This document shows, in pieces, positions 1-5,936 of a DNA stretch of 8,275 bases. Made by a program: the position numbers and the translations under genes. Positions within the stretch are counted from its first letter, which is position 1; each line of letters begins with the position of its first letter. Origin of the DNA: Bacteroidota bacterium (lineage in GTDB: Bacteria; Bacteroidota; Bacteroidia; Flavobacteriales; Flavobacteriaceae); assembly GCA_021793535.1 (NCBI GenBank), contig JAJYSO010000055.1:1-8275 (forward strand), written 5' to 3'. The notes below the pieces were generated by a model. The model had not been told where the DNA came from, made no database searches, and worked only from the letters and a program-made list of their open reading frames with translations.

Positions 1-4
1 ATCT
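1..4. other. probable sequencing-adapter remnant at left edge
   Basis: The first four bases, ATCT, are the end of the reverse-complemented Illumina TruSeq adapter (whose forward start is AGATCGG). Read on the minus strand, uvrC goes CGG TTC AA and then AGAT. The UvrC family almost always has Asn (AAT or AAC) after Pro-Arg-Tyr/Phe at this point, so the AA fits Asn and the reading goes wrong exactly where the adapter would begin. Four bases alone would be weak. The family mismatch and the matching remnant at the other end make it plausible. Confidence 0.5.
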
Positions 5-279
5 TTGAACCGGGGTTGGTATTTTTTAATCAAATTGTTCTCTAAAAGCAGGGCATCTGCTTCAGAATCCACCACAATGTGCCGAATCTCCACAATTCGT
101 TTGACCAATAACGCGATCCGATGGCTGTCGTGCTTTTTGTGAAAATAGGAAGATACCCTTCGCTTCAAATTCTTAGCCTTTCCCACGTAAAGAATTTTCC
201 CATTCTTATCAAAATATTGATAGACACCCGGATTAGTGGGCAAAGTCTTCAATTGAATGTCAATCGGTGGAATCTTCAT
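1..279 (-). CDS. uvrC: UvrABC excinuclease subunit C, N-terminal part (cut by window edge)
   Basis: This is the first 92-93 residues of UvrC, the dual-incision nuclease subunit of bacterial nucleotide excision repair, which cuts on both sides of a lesion after UvrA and UvrB have located it. The visible part is the N-terminal GIY-YIG endonuclease domain responsible for the 3' incision. It shows LPTNPGVYQYFD (the GVY half of the motif), then GKILYVGKAKNLKRRVSSYF (the YVGKA half with the catalytic-region Arg residues), then DSEADALLLENNLIKKYQPRF, which leads into the conserved PR(Y/F)N segment. Full-length UvrC is about 600 residues, so most of the gene, including the UvrB-binding and RNase H-like domains, is missing to the left. 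The ATG at 277-279 fits the usual N-terminus, a few residues before LKTLP. The last codon read here (GAT, positions 1-3) and the third base of the codon before it probably come from adapter sequence. The gene lies downstream of the MFS gene on the same strand with an 81-base gap and its own -7 box. Confidence 0.95.
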   Translation of the reverse strand, partial: MKIPPIDIQLKTLPTNPGVYQYFDKNGKILYVGKAKNLKRRVSSYFHKKHDSHRIALLVKRIVEIRHIVVDSEADALLLENNLIKKYQPRFKD

Positions 280-285
280 AGATGG

Positions 286-293
286 CAAAGATA
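286..293 (-). promoter_or_regulatory. Bacteroidota-type -7 box for uvrC
   Basis: Read on the minus strand this is TATCTTTG, an exact match to the Bacteroidota -7 consensus TAnnTTTG. It ends only 6 bases before the uvrC ATG, so a transcript starting the usual few bases downstream would have almost no leader. No TTG is present at the usual -33 distance. The nearest is a TTA at 314-316, 20 bases upstream of the box. This suggests uvrC can be transcribed independently of the transporter gene upstream. Confidence 0.5.
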
Positions 294-360
294 ATAAGTT
301 TGAATAGGCCCCGTAAAGATAACACAATCTCCTATACAACAATTAGAGGATTGCCCGCAC

Positions 361-1572
361 TTAACGTGATTTTGTACTGTAATACCCCATTCCTAAAGAG
401 GCCAGACCCAACAGGGAAATCGTCATAAAAAAAAGGTTCCATAACCCCGCATTTACAAAAAAGCCGCTAGAAGTCCCCACAATACTCGACCCCATATAGT
501 ACGATAACCAATAGAGGGAAGTCGCCATGGCTTTTTGTTCACTGGCAAACTCCGCTACCAATCGCCCCACAACGGTATGTGAGCTAAAAAATGCCAGCGT
601 GGTCAATAAAAGCCCCAATAAAACAATCCCCAAGACCGAGGAAAAAAGCAGTCCGGTTCCCATTACAAAAACCAACAAGGTCACCCGCACCACTTTTTGA
701 GGAGTATATCGATCCGACAGCACACCTGCCCAAAGGTTTCCGGTGATGCCAAAAATGTACATTAGAAAAATAAAGGCAATCACGTAATGAGGAAGGCCGA
801 ACGGGGCAGCTTCCAGCCGAAAGCCAATATAGTTATAGACACTGACAAATCCACCCATAAGGCAGAATCCAATCCCATAAAAGCTCAACAATCGGCGGTC
901 TTTTAACAAGGTTATGCCTTGTTTGATCTGATAAGAGAAGGGTTTTTTAAGCGGTTTGAAGAAACGAGCATCGGGGATCATTTTCAAAAAAACAAGGGTC
1001 AATAGCAGTGCGCTGATCCCCACAAAAAAAATTGCCGTCTGCCAATTGTACCAGCCTCCGATTAGCCCCGTAAAAAAACGGCCAAACATTCCTCCAAAAG
1101 TATTTCCGGCTAAATAAAAGCTGATCACCACTCCCACCGATTTCACAGCTACTTCTTCAGTTAAATAGGCCAAAGTCACCGCCGAAGTGCCCGAGATACA
1201 CAATCCTTTTAAAAAATTGAGAAAAATAAGCACATCGAAATTCGACAATAGCGGCATCACCAGGGTCAGCAAAGTAGAAGATACAGCGCTTCCTACCATC
1301 ACCTGTTCCCGCTTAAAATGGTCCGCAATAAAAGCAAATATCAATAAACCCATAGCCATTCCAACCGTTGCCGAAGACACCAAGTAACTACTGTAGGAAG
1401 GCGTTTGGTCAAACGCTTGGGACATTTGGGTCAACAGTGCCTGGAAATCATATAACTGGGCAATCGTCGCCATCCCCAAGATAAAGACTGACCATTTTAT
1501 ACGGCGGTAACGCCAAGTGTTCCGACCGGCCTTTACCAAAGCTCTCTCTGTGGAAATAGGGTTGCTATTCAT
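361..1572 (-). CDS. MFS transporter, YnfM/AraJ-like efflux type
   Basis: A 403-residue inner-membrane protein of the major facilitator superfamily, the usual length for a 12-helix member. Hydrophobic segments run through the whole chain, with a longer polar stretch at about residues 197-230 that fits the cytoplasmic loop between the two six-helix halves. The loop 2-3 signature (motif A) appears as FAFIADHFKREQV near residues 79-91 and again in the second half as LWAGVLSDRYTPQKV near 280-294. The duplicated motif, the soluble N-terminal tail of about 25 residues, and sequence style resemble the YnfM/arabinose-efflux-like group, mostly putative proton-driven drug or metabolite exporters. The substrate cannot be read from sequence. 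The ATG at 1570-1572 is the first plausible start. The gene is divergent from the SDR gene across a 230-base spacer and sits ahead of uvrC on the same strand. No local regulator gene is visible. Confidence 0.88.
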   Translation of the reverse strand: MNSNPISTERALVKAGRNTWRYRRIKWSVFILGMATIAQLYDFQALLTQMSQAFDQTPSYSSYLVSSATVGMAMGLLIFAFIADHFKREQVMVGSAVSSTLLTLVMPLLSNFDVLIFLNFLKGLCISGTSAVTLAYLTEEVAVKSVGVVISFYLAGNTFGGMFGRFFTGLIGGWYNWQTAIFFVGISALLLTLVFLKMIPDARFFKPLKKPFSYQIKQGITLLKDRRLLSFYGIGFCLMGGFVSVYNYIGFRLEAAPFGLPHYVIAFIFLMYIFGITGNLWAGVLSDRYTPQKVVRVTLLVFVMGTGLLFSSVLGIVLLGLLLTTLAFFSSHTVVGRLVAEFASEQKAMATSLYWLSYYMGSSIVGTSSGFFVNAGLWNLFFMTISLLGLASLGMGYYSTKSR

Positions 1573-1620
1573 TTTTTGATCTTCGATATAACTCGTCCTT
1601 TAGGGAATATTAAAGAAGGT

Positions 1621-1651
1621 CAAAATTCACGATTATTTCGGTAAATATCAA
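1621..1651 (-). promoter_or_regulatory. candidate promoter for the MFS gene
   Basis: On the minus strand a TTG at 1649-1651 is followed, after 20 bases, by GAATTTTG at 1621-1628. This matches the Bacteroidota layout TTG-N17-23-TAnnTTTG with one mismatch (G for the first T). It would start transcription about 40 bases ahead of the MFS ATG. The rest of the 1573-1802 spacer between the divergent genes is AT-rich, and I see no clear promoter for the plus-strand gene in it. Confidence 0.3.
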
Positions 1652-1802
1652 AATAGAACAAGCTTTTCTAGGCTCTTTATAAAGTCAATTCGGGGAAAAT
1701 TCCTTCTCCTCAATACAAAGACGTTAAGGGAATGTTATATAAAAAACGCTTCTGAGGAAGAACCTATTTAATTCCTTATTTTCAAGTCAAAATCATCATC
1801 TT

Positions 1803-2444
1803 ATGAAAACGATATTAGTCGCAGGTGCCAATGGCAAAACTGGAAGAGAAGTTGTAGACTTACTAAAAGGGATGCCCAATTACAAACCCTTAGCCATGAT
1901 TCGGAACCCCGAACAGCAAGCCCGATTTGATTTAATGGATGTAGACACAGTTATCGCAGATCTTGAAGGGGATTTAACCCAAGCCACTCAAGGAGTACAT
2001 GCCGTTATTTTTGCTGCTGGCTCCGGAAGCCAGACGCCTGCTCATAAAACGATTGAAGTTGACCAAAATGGAGCGATCAAACTCATCGATCAAGCCAAAG
2101 CCAACGGGGTTCAAAAATTTATTATGTTGAGTTCAATGGGAGCAGATGACCCCGATCACGCACCAGCCGAATTGAACTATTATCTCAAAGCGAAAAAAAC
2201 AGCAGATGACTACCTTACTGCTGCCTTCACCAATTACAGCATCGTCCGTCCCGGAGCACTGACCCAAGGGGCCAAAACTAATAAAGTAAGTGCGGCAAAA
2301 AAACTCAACCAAAAGGGAAAAATTTCACGCAAAGACGTCGCTCAAGTTTTAGTAGATTCTTTGACGCACGAGCATACACGAAACAAAACTTTTGAGGTGC
2401 TCAACGGGAAAATAGAAATTCCCATTGCCCTGTCCGCATTGTAA
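1803..2444 (+). CDS. NAD(P)-binding SDR-like oxidoreductase (atypical/NmrA-like)
   Basis: A 213-residue soluble protein with an N-terminal Rossmann fold. It begins MKTILVAGANGKTG, where GANGKTG (residues 8-14) is the glycine-rich dinucleotide-binding loop, and has a following acidic DLEGDL near 53-58 and a second strand ending VIFAAGSG near 68-75. Further on are IMLSSMGAD (about 107-115), a YxxxK pair at Tyr127 and Lys131 in YYLKAKK, and SIVRPGALT (about 146-154). These are typical of the small atypical SDRs of the NAD(P)H-binding family (YwnB/YhfK-like, related to NmrA and biliverdin reductase B). Such proteins may reduce a small substrate or just sense the redox state of NADP. The substrate here is unknown. 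The length is normal for the group and the chain looks complete. It is followed 54 bases later by dinB, and no functional link between them is apparent. Confidence 0.85.
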   Translation: MKTILVAGANGKTGREVVDLLKGMPNYKPLAMIRNPEQQARFDLMDVDTVIADLEGDLTQATQGVHAVIFAAGSGSQTPAHKTIEVDQNGAIKLIDQAKANGVQKFIMLSSMGADDPDHAPAELNYYLKAKKTADDYLTAAFTNYSIVRPGALTQGAKTNKVSAAKKLNQKGKISRKDVAQVLVDSLTHEHTRNKTFEVLNGKIEIPIALSAL

Positions 2445-2486
2445 AAACAGACCTTGTGTAAGCCTACAAATACGATTAATCTTGCG

Positions 2487-2494
2487 TAAATTCG
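2487..2494 (+). promoter_or_regulatory. candidate -7 box for dinB
   Basis: TAAATTCG matches the Bacteroidota -7 consensus TAnnTTTG at all but one position and ends 4 bases before the dinB ATG. A TTG upstream at 2454-2456 is about 30 bases away, too far for a standard -33 element, so the support is the -7 box alone. As with uvrC, a transcript from here would be nearly leaderless. I see no LexA-type palindrome in the 54-base spacer. Confidence 0.35.
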
Positions 2495-2498
2495 CGGT

Positions 2499-3596
2499 AT
2501 GTTAGGGCTGCGAAAAATAATACATATCGATATGGATGCCTTCTACGCATCGGTGGAGCAACGGGACCATCCGGAACTTCGCGGAAAGGCCATTGCTGTC
2601 GGATGGGACTCCGACCGCGGGGTACTAACCACAGCAAGTTATGAAGCTCGAAAATACGGAGTAGGAAGTGCCATGAGCAGTGTGATTGCAAAGAAAAAAT
2701 GTCCCCATCTGATTTTTATACCACCTAACTTTGAAAAATACCGAAAAATTTCTCAAGAAATAAGGGCTATTTTTTATACCTACACCAATTTAGTAGAACC
2801 TCTTTCTCTGGATGAAGCCTTTTTGGATGTCACCCACAATAAAAAAGGAAATCCCAGTGCCACTTTAATCGCAAAAGAAATTCGGGAAGCCATTAAAAAG
2901 GAAACCGGGTTAACTGCCTCAGCGGGAATTTCAATAAACAAATTTTTGGCTAAAATTGCCAGTGATATCAACAAGCCCAACGGTCAAAAAACAATTCCTC
3001 CAGAAAATGTGGGCGCTTTTATCGACGGGTTGGATGTCAAAAAATTCTTTGGGGTCGGCAAAGTTACCTGCCAAAAAATGTATCGCCTCGGAATCTTTAC
3101 CGGGAAAGATCTGAAGTCAAAATCGCTTGGGTTTCTCACCCAGCATTTTGGAAAAACAGGACAACATTATTACGACATCGCCAGAGGTATGGACATGAGT
3201 CCGGTCAAAGCACACCGTATTCCCAAGTCCCTCAGCGCGGAAAGCACCTTCTCCAAAAACCTGTCTTCTGAGGTATACATGCTCAAACACCTTCAAGATA
3301 TTGCCGAAGCTGTTCAAAAGCGTCTACAGAAAAATCATCTGGCCGGAAAGACCGTGACTTTGAAAATAAAGTACAGCGATTTCAACATTCAAACGCGAAG
3401 CAAGACCTTAACTGATTACATCGCTTCTAAGGAATTGATTTTGGATACAGTCAAAGAATTGCTCTATCAAGAACGGTTACGGGAATCAGTAAGGCTCTTG
3501 GGGATTGCGGTCTCTAATTTCAACAATCAGGAAGTCAAAGAAGAACTTCCTGAAAAAAAGAAAGAAATCTACATGCAATTGGAACTCGAATTCTAA
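2499..3596 (+). CDS. dinB: DNA polymerase IV (Y-family translesion polymerase)
   Basis: A 365-residue Y-family polymerase that copies past damaged template bases with low fidelity. The palm begins IIHIDMDAFYASVEQR, with the metal-binding Asp11 and the aromatic steric-gate position at Tyr16 (Phe13 in E. coli Pol IV). The second catalytic pair is Asp105-Glu106 in PLSLDEAFLD. The fingers segment SAMSSVIAKKKCP is near 57-69. A helix-hairpin-helix thumb follows at about 180-202 (KKFFGVGKVTCQKMYRLGI), and the little-finger domain runs from about 240, opening with KSLSAESTF. The last residues, QLELEF (360-365), fit the C-terminal sliding-clamp binding peptide of this family, so the protein is complete and probably recruited by DnaN. 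All catalytic residues are present. The hpt ATG lies 9 bases after the stop, so the two are probably co-transcribed. The nucleotide-excision gene uvrC is nearby on the other strand. Confidence 0.95.
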   Translation: MLGLRKIIHIDMDAFYASVEQRDHPELRGKAIAVGWDSDRGVLTTASYEARKYGVGSAMSSVIAKKKCPHLIFIPPNFEKYRKISQEIRAIFYTYTNLVEPLSLDEAFLDVTHNKKGNPSATLIAKEIREAIKKETGLTASAGISINKFLAKIASDINKPNGQKTIPPENVGAFIDGLDVKKFFGVGKVTCQKMYRLGIFTGKDLKSKSLGFLTQHFGKTGQHYYDIARGMDMSPVKAHRIPKSLSAESTFSKNLSSEVYMLKHLQDIAEAVQKRLQKNHLAGKTVTLKIKYSDFNIQTRSKTLTDYIASKELILDTVKELLYQERLRESVRLLGIAVSNFNNQEVKEELPEKKKEIYMQLELEF

Positions 3597-3605
3597 ATCC
3601 ACATC

Positions 3606-4145
3606 ATGAACAAAATTACCCTACAAGACAAAACGTTCAAGCCGTATATTCCACACGCTGAAATCCAAGCATACGTGCAATCCGTCGCAGCTGCCATCTT
3701 TGAGGATTACAAAGAAGAGACTCCGCTATTCATCGGTGTTTTAAATGGCGTTTTCATGTTCTTCTCAGACTTGTTAAAAGCTTATCCAGGGCCTTGTGAA
3801 GTTGCCTTTCTCCAAGTACAATCCTACTCCGGAACAAAATCATCCGGGCAAGTACGATCCAAAATGAAACTGAACAAGGAGATCAAAAACAGGCATGTTA
3901 TCTTAGTGGAAGATATCGTAGATACTGGAACGACATTGGCCTCTTTATACGAAGAATTCCACAAGCCCTCACGGGTTAAATCCCTTAAAATTGCCAGTCT
4001 TTTTCTCAAACCAGAAGTCTATGCTCAACCCTACACAATAGATTATGTCGGAAAGGAAATTCCGAATAAATTCATTCTGGGCTATGGACTGGATTACAAC
4101 AACCTAGGCAGAAACCTCAAAGACTTATACCAATTAGCGGATTAA
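3606..4145 (+). CDS. hpt: hypoxanthine phosphoribosyltransferase
   Basis: A 179-residue cytoplasmic purine-salvage enzyme that joins hypoxanthine (often guanine too) to PRPP to make IMP or GMP, releasing pyrophosphate. The PRPP-binding loop VILVEDIVDTGTTL spans about residues 98-111 with the acidic pair Glu102-Asp103. The pyrophosphate-binding segment is FIGVLNGVFMF (about 42-52), the flexible active-site loop lies around SYSGTKSSGQVR (73-84), and the base-binding end is PNKFILGYGLDYNNLGRNL (about 153-171). The length is normal for bacterial Hpt. Its start lies 9 bases after the dinB stop, so it is probably the second gene of a dinB-hpt unit. The order is not one I recognise as a standard operon, and the pairing may be positional only. 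Confidence 0.93.
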   Translation: MNKITLQDKTFKPYIPHAEIQAYVQSVAAAIFEDYKEETPLFIGVLNGVFMFFSDLLKAYPGPCEVAFLQVQSYSGTKSSGQVRSKMKLNKEIKNRHVILVEDIVDTGTTLASLYEEFHKPSRVKSLKIASLFLKPEVYAQPYTIDYVGKEIPNKFILGYGLDYNNLGRNLKDLYQLAD

Positions 4146-4156
4146 AGCGTTGTGAT

Positions 4157-4179
4157 AAAAAACATGCCAATAGGCATGT
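4157..4179 (-). terminator. hairpin with a minus-strand U-tract in the hpt-GT9 gap
   Basis: ACATGCC (4162-4168) and GGCATGT (4173-4179) form a perfect 7-bp stem with a 4-base loop. On the plus strand the A-run lies before the stem, and no T-run follows within 8 bases, so it is a poor terminator for hpt. Read on the minus strand the stem is followed directly by TTTTTT (4157-4162), the form of an intrinsic terminator. No minus-strand gene feeding into it is convincing. It may stop antisense transcription toward hpt-dinB, or act as a 3' stabilising hairpin for the hpt mRNA. Confidence 0.4.
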
Positions 4180-4331
4180 ACATGGGCCTTTTCCATCCGC
4201 CCCCACAAGAGGCCAATTCTCGATAAAGAATACGTTGAGGCAGGTTTAAGAGTCTAAAAAACAGAAGGCTGCTCAAAATTCCCAAATCCTTCCAGATTCT
4301 GTAGTTTACTTTGTGCCCAAAAGACACCGGT

Positions 4332-5375
4332 ATGACTGCTTTGCAGAAAATTAACCAGGCCCGTAGATGGACCATGCATCAACTCACCAAGCACGTAGGA
4401 GGAGCCCCTTGTCTTTCTGCCGATAGCCTCCAAGAAAAAAACAGTATCCACAAGATTCTCGTCTCACGACCCAACCACAGGTTAGGGAACCTCTTACTCA
4501 TTACACCTCTGCTACAAGAGTTGGAGAACCAATTTCCAAACAGTAAAATTGACGTATTTTTAAAAGGCGGGCTAGGCCCCATTGTATTGAAAGAATACAA
4601 AAACATCAACGAGATCATCGCTCTTCCCAAAGATCATTTTCAACATTTTCCGACCTACCTGTCAACCTGGATGAGATTGCGCAGAAAAAAGTACGACTTG
4701 GTCATCAACGCGACCCCACAGTCTTCTTCAGGAAGGCTTTCTACTCAATTTTGTAAGGCCAAATACAAACTATTCGGGGACGGAGATCACCCTGAAGAAC
4801 CCCAAAAAATAGAAGAGCACCATATTGCCAAACTTCCCGTTTATCGCTTCCGGCAAGCATTGGCTGGGAGGACTTCCTTTACCGAAGAAATCCCCAGTCT
4901 GGACTTGAAACTCTCTGAAACGGAAATCGCTGCTGGAAAGGCATTGTTAGCACAATTGAATCCTTCTCCCCAAAAGAAAACCATTGCTATTTTCACCTAT
5001 GCCACAGGAGAAAAATGTCATTCAAAGGCTTGGTGGAATGTTTTTTATCAAAGCTTAAAGAAGCGCTTTCCCGACCATTTCATTTTAGAAATTCTCCCGA
5101 AGGAAAAAGTCTCTCAGATCGACTTCAAAAGTGCCACCTACTACAGCCAAGATTTACGGGAAATGTGTGGTCTACTCGCCAATACGGCAGGATTCATCGG
5201 AGCAGATTCAGGAATAATGCACCTTGCTGTGGCTTCCAAAACTCCCGTGATGGGGTTGTTTTGTGTGACTGACCTAGACAAGTACAAACCCTATGGAAGA
5301 AATAACATCGCGGTCGATACCACAAAAGCTAACATTCCAGAAATCATCAACCTGCTTTCGCAGATTCTAAAATAA
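4332..5375 (+). CDS. family 9 glycosyltransferase (heptosyltransferase-like)
   Basis: A 347-residue GT-B enzyme of glycosyltransferase family 9, the family of LPS-core ADP-heptose transferases, acting at the cytoplasmic face of the inner membrane on envelope polysaccharide. The N-terminal acceptor-side domain starts at ILVSRPNHRLGNLLLITPLLQEL (about residues 42-64), the standard family opening in which RLGN and the TPLL helix are conserved. The donor-binding motif is FIGADSGIMHLAVASKTPVMGLF (about 288-310), with Asp292, Ser293, Gly294 and His297 matching the family DSGxxHxA signature. A polar stretch of about 40 residues precedes the first strand. I chose the ATG at 4332: the only earlier in-frame option is a TTG at 4311, and an in-frame TAG at 4302-4304 closes the frame above that. 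A Met at 4374 is a possible shorter start. In Bacteroidota these enzymes can use sugars other than heptose, so the substrate is left open. The gene stands alone, with gaps on both sides. Confidence 0.85.
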   Translation: MTALQKINQARRWTMHQLTKHVGGAPCLSADSLQEKNSIHKILVSRPNHRLGNLLLITPLLQELENQFPNSKIDVFLKGGLGPIVLKEYKNINEIIALPKDHFQHFPTYLSTWMRLRRKKYDLVINATPQSSSGRLSTQFCKAKYKLFGDGDHPEEPQKIEEHHIAKLPVYRFRQALAGRTSFTEEIPSLDLKLSETEIAAGKALLAQLNPSPQKKTIAIFTYATGEKCHSKAWWNVFYQSLKKRFPDHFILEILPKEKVSQIDFKSATYYSQDLREMCGLLANTAGFIGADSGIMHLAVASKTPVMGLFCVTDLDKYKPYGRNNIAVDTTKANIPEIINLLSQILK

Positions 5376-5439
5376 TCAAAAGACCAGAGGGGCGTCCCTA
5401 CCCCTAAAAAATGCTGTTCCAACAGATAAACTTTAAACC

Positions 5440-5886
5440 ATGAAAAAAATTGTGCTTTTATTTCTCGTACTAAACGGTATAAGCATACAGGCTTTTGCAC
5501 AGGACATCTCCAGAAGAGAGGTGCCTTCCATCATCCGCAATACTTTCCAAAATGAGTTTCCCAAAGCCAAGGATACCGAATGGGAAAAAGCCGGAGAAGA
5601 TTATAAAGTGGAATTCGAGATTGGGTTCTGGAACGACGATCACACGGCCTGGTATAACCAGGAAGGAAAGTTGGTCAAACACCAAAAAGAAATTGCAAAA
5701 AAAGAATTGCCCACACCGATTCACACCCTGCTTAATGAGCAGTACCGCTGGTTTTTGATTACAGACGCCACTCAGATCACAACCGATGACCAAACCACCT
5801 ATAAAGTGGAATTAAAATCCTTTTTCCAAGAATGGGAGGTGCTCTTTAGCGAAACCGGAGCAATCATAGAGCAATGGAGGGATTAA
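5440..5886 (+). CDS. exported PepSY-like protein (putative)
   Basis: A 148-residue exported protein. The first 20 residues (KK, then a hydrophobic run, ending AFA before Gln21) form a clear signal peptide with no lipobox cysteine, so the product should be periplasmic or secreted. The mature part looks like two copies of a PepSY-like fold. The first runs from VPSIIRNTFQNEFP (about 28-41) through YKVEFE and a Trp-Tyr strand to GKLVKHQKE. The second runs from LPTPIHTLLNEQY (about 90-102) through YKVELK and WEVLFSETGAII. This is the layout of the PepSY-like (DUF2874, 'beta-lactamase-inhibitor-like') family, common in Bacteroidota and often near two-component systems. Its role is not established. 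I assigned it from pattern, not alignment. A probable terminator follows, and the regulator-kinase pair lies about 1.5 kb downstream. Confidence 0.7.
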   Translation: MKKIVLLFLVLNGISIQAFAQDISRREVPSIIRNTFQNEFPKAKDTEWEKAGEDYKVEFEIGFWNDDHTAWYNQEGKLVKHQKEIAKKELPTPIHTLLNEQYRWFLITDATQITTDDQTTYKVELKSFFQEWEVLFSETGAIIEQWRD

Positions 5887-5892
5887 GCCTTG

Positions 5893-5922
5893 AGCAAGAC
5901 TCCTCTTGCTAAACCTTTTTTT
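5893..5922 (+). terminator. probable intrinsic terminator after the PepSY-like gene
   Basis: AGCAAGA (5893-5899) and TCTTGCT (5904-5910) form a 7-bp stem with a CTCC loop, followed by AAACC and then seven Ts (5916-5922). It begins 7 bases after the stop codon. The five-base spacer before the T-run makes it imperfect. It lies just before the CNNM gene and suggests the two genes are separate units, or that readthrough is partial. Confidence 0.5.
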
Positions 5923-5936
5923 CAATTTTAAAACCC

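Noticed and set aside
325..353. Possible terminator between the MFS gene and uvrC
   Set aside because: CAATC (325-329) and GATTG (349-353) pair, but the inner stem has a mismatch and a wobble, and there is no T-run after it on the minus strand.
4185..4214. 8-bp stem GGCCTTTT/AAGAGGCC upstream of the GT9 gene as a riboswitch or leader element
   Set aside because: It contains a G-T pair and a 14-base loop, and no conserved core of a known riboswitch is visible. Such stems are expected by chance.
4311..4331. Seven-codon upstream extension of the GT9 gene from a TTG start
   Set aside because: The ATG at 4332 is a better start and already leaves about 40 residues before the conserved domain. Nothing in the extension is conserved or has a ribosome site.
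4142..4375. Minus-strand open frame of 77 codons over the hpt-GT9 gap
   Set aside because: It ends over the hpt stop, overlaps the start of the GT9 gene, contains the hairpin at 4162-4179 inside its last codons, and has no recognisable domain. I treat it as a chance frame.
5388..5405. AGGGG/CCCCT inverted repeat after the GT9 gene
   Set aside because: The 5-bp stem is followed by As, not Ts, on the plus strand, and no gene on the minus strand ends there. It is not a supported terminator.
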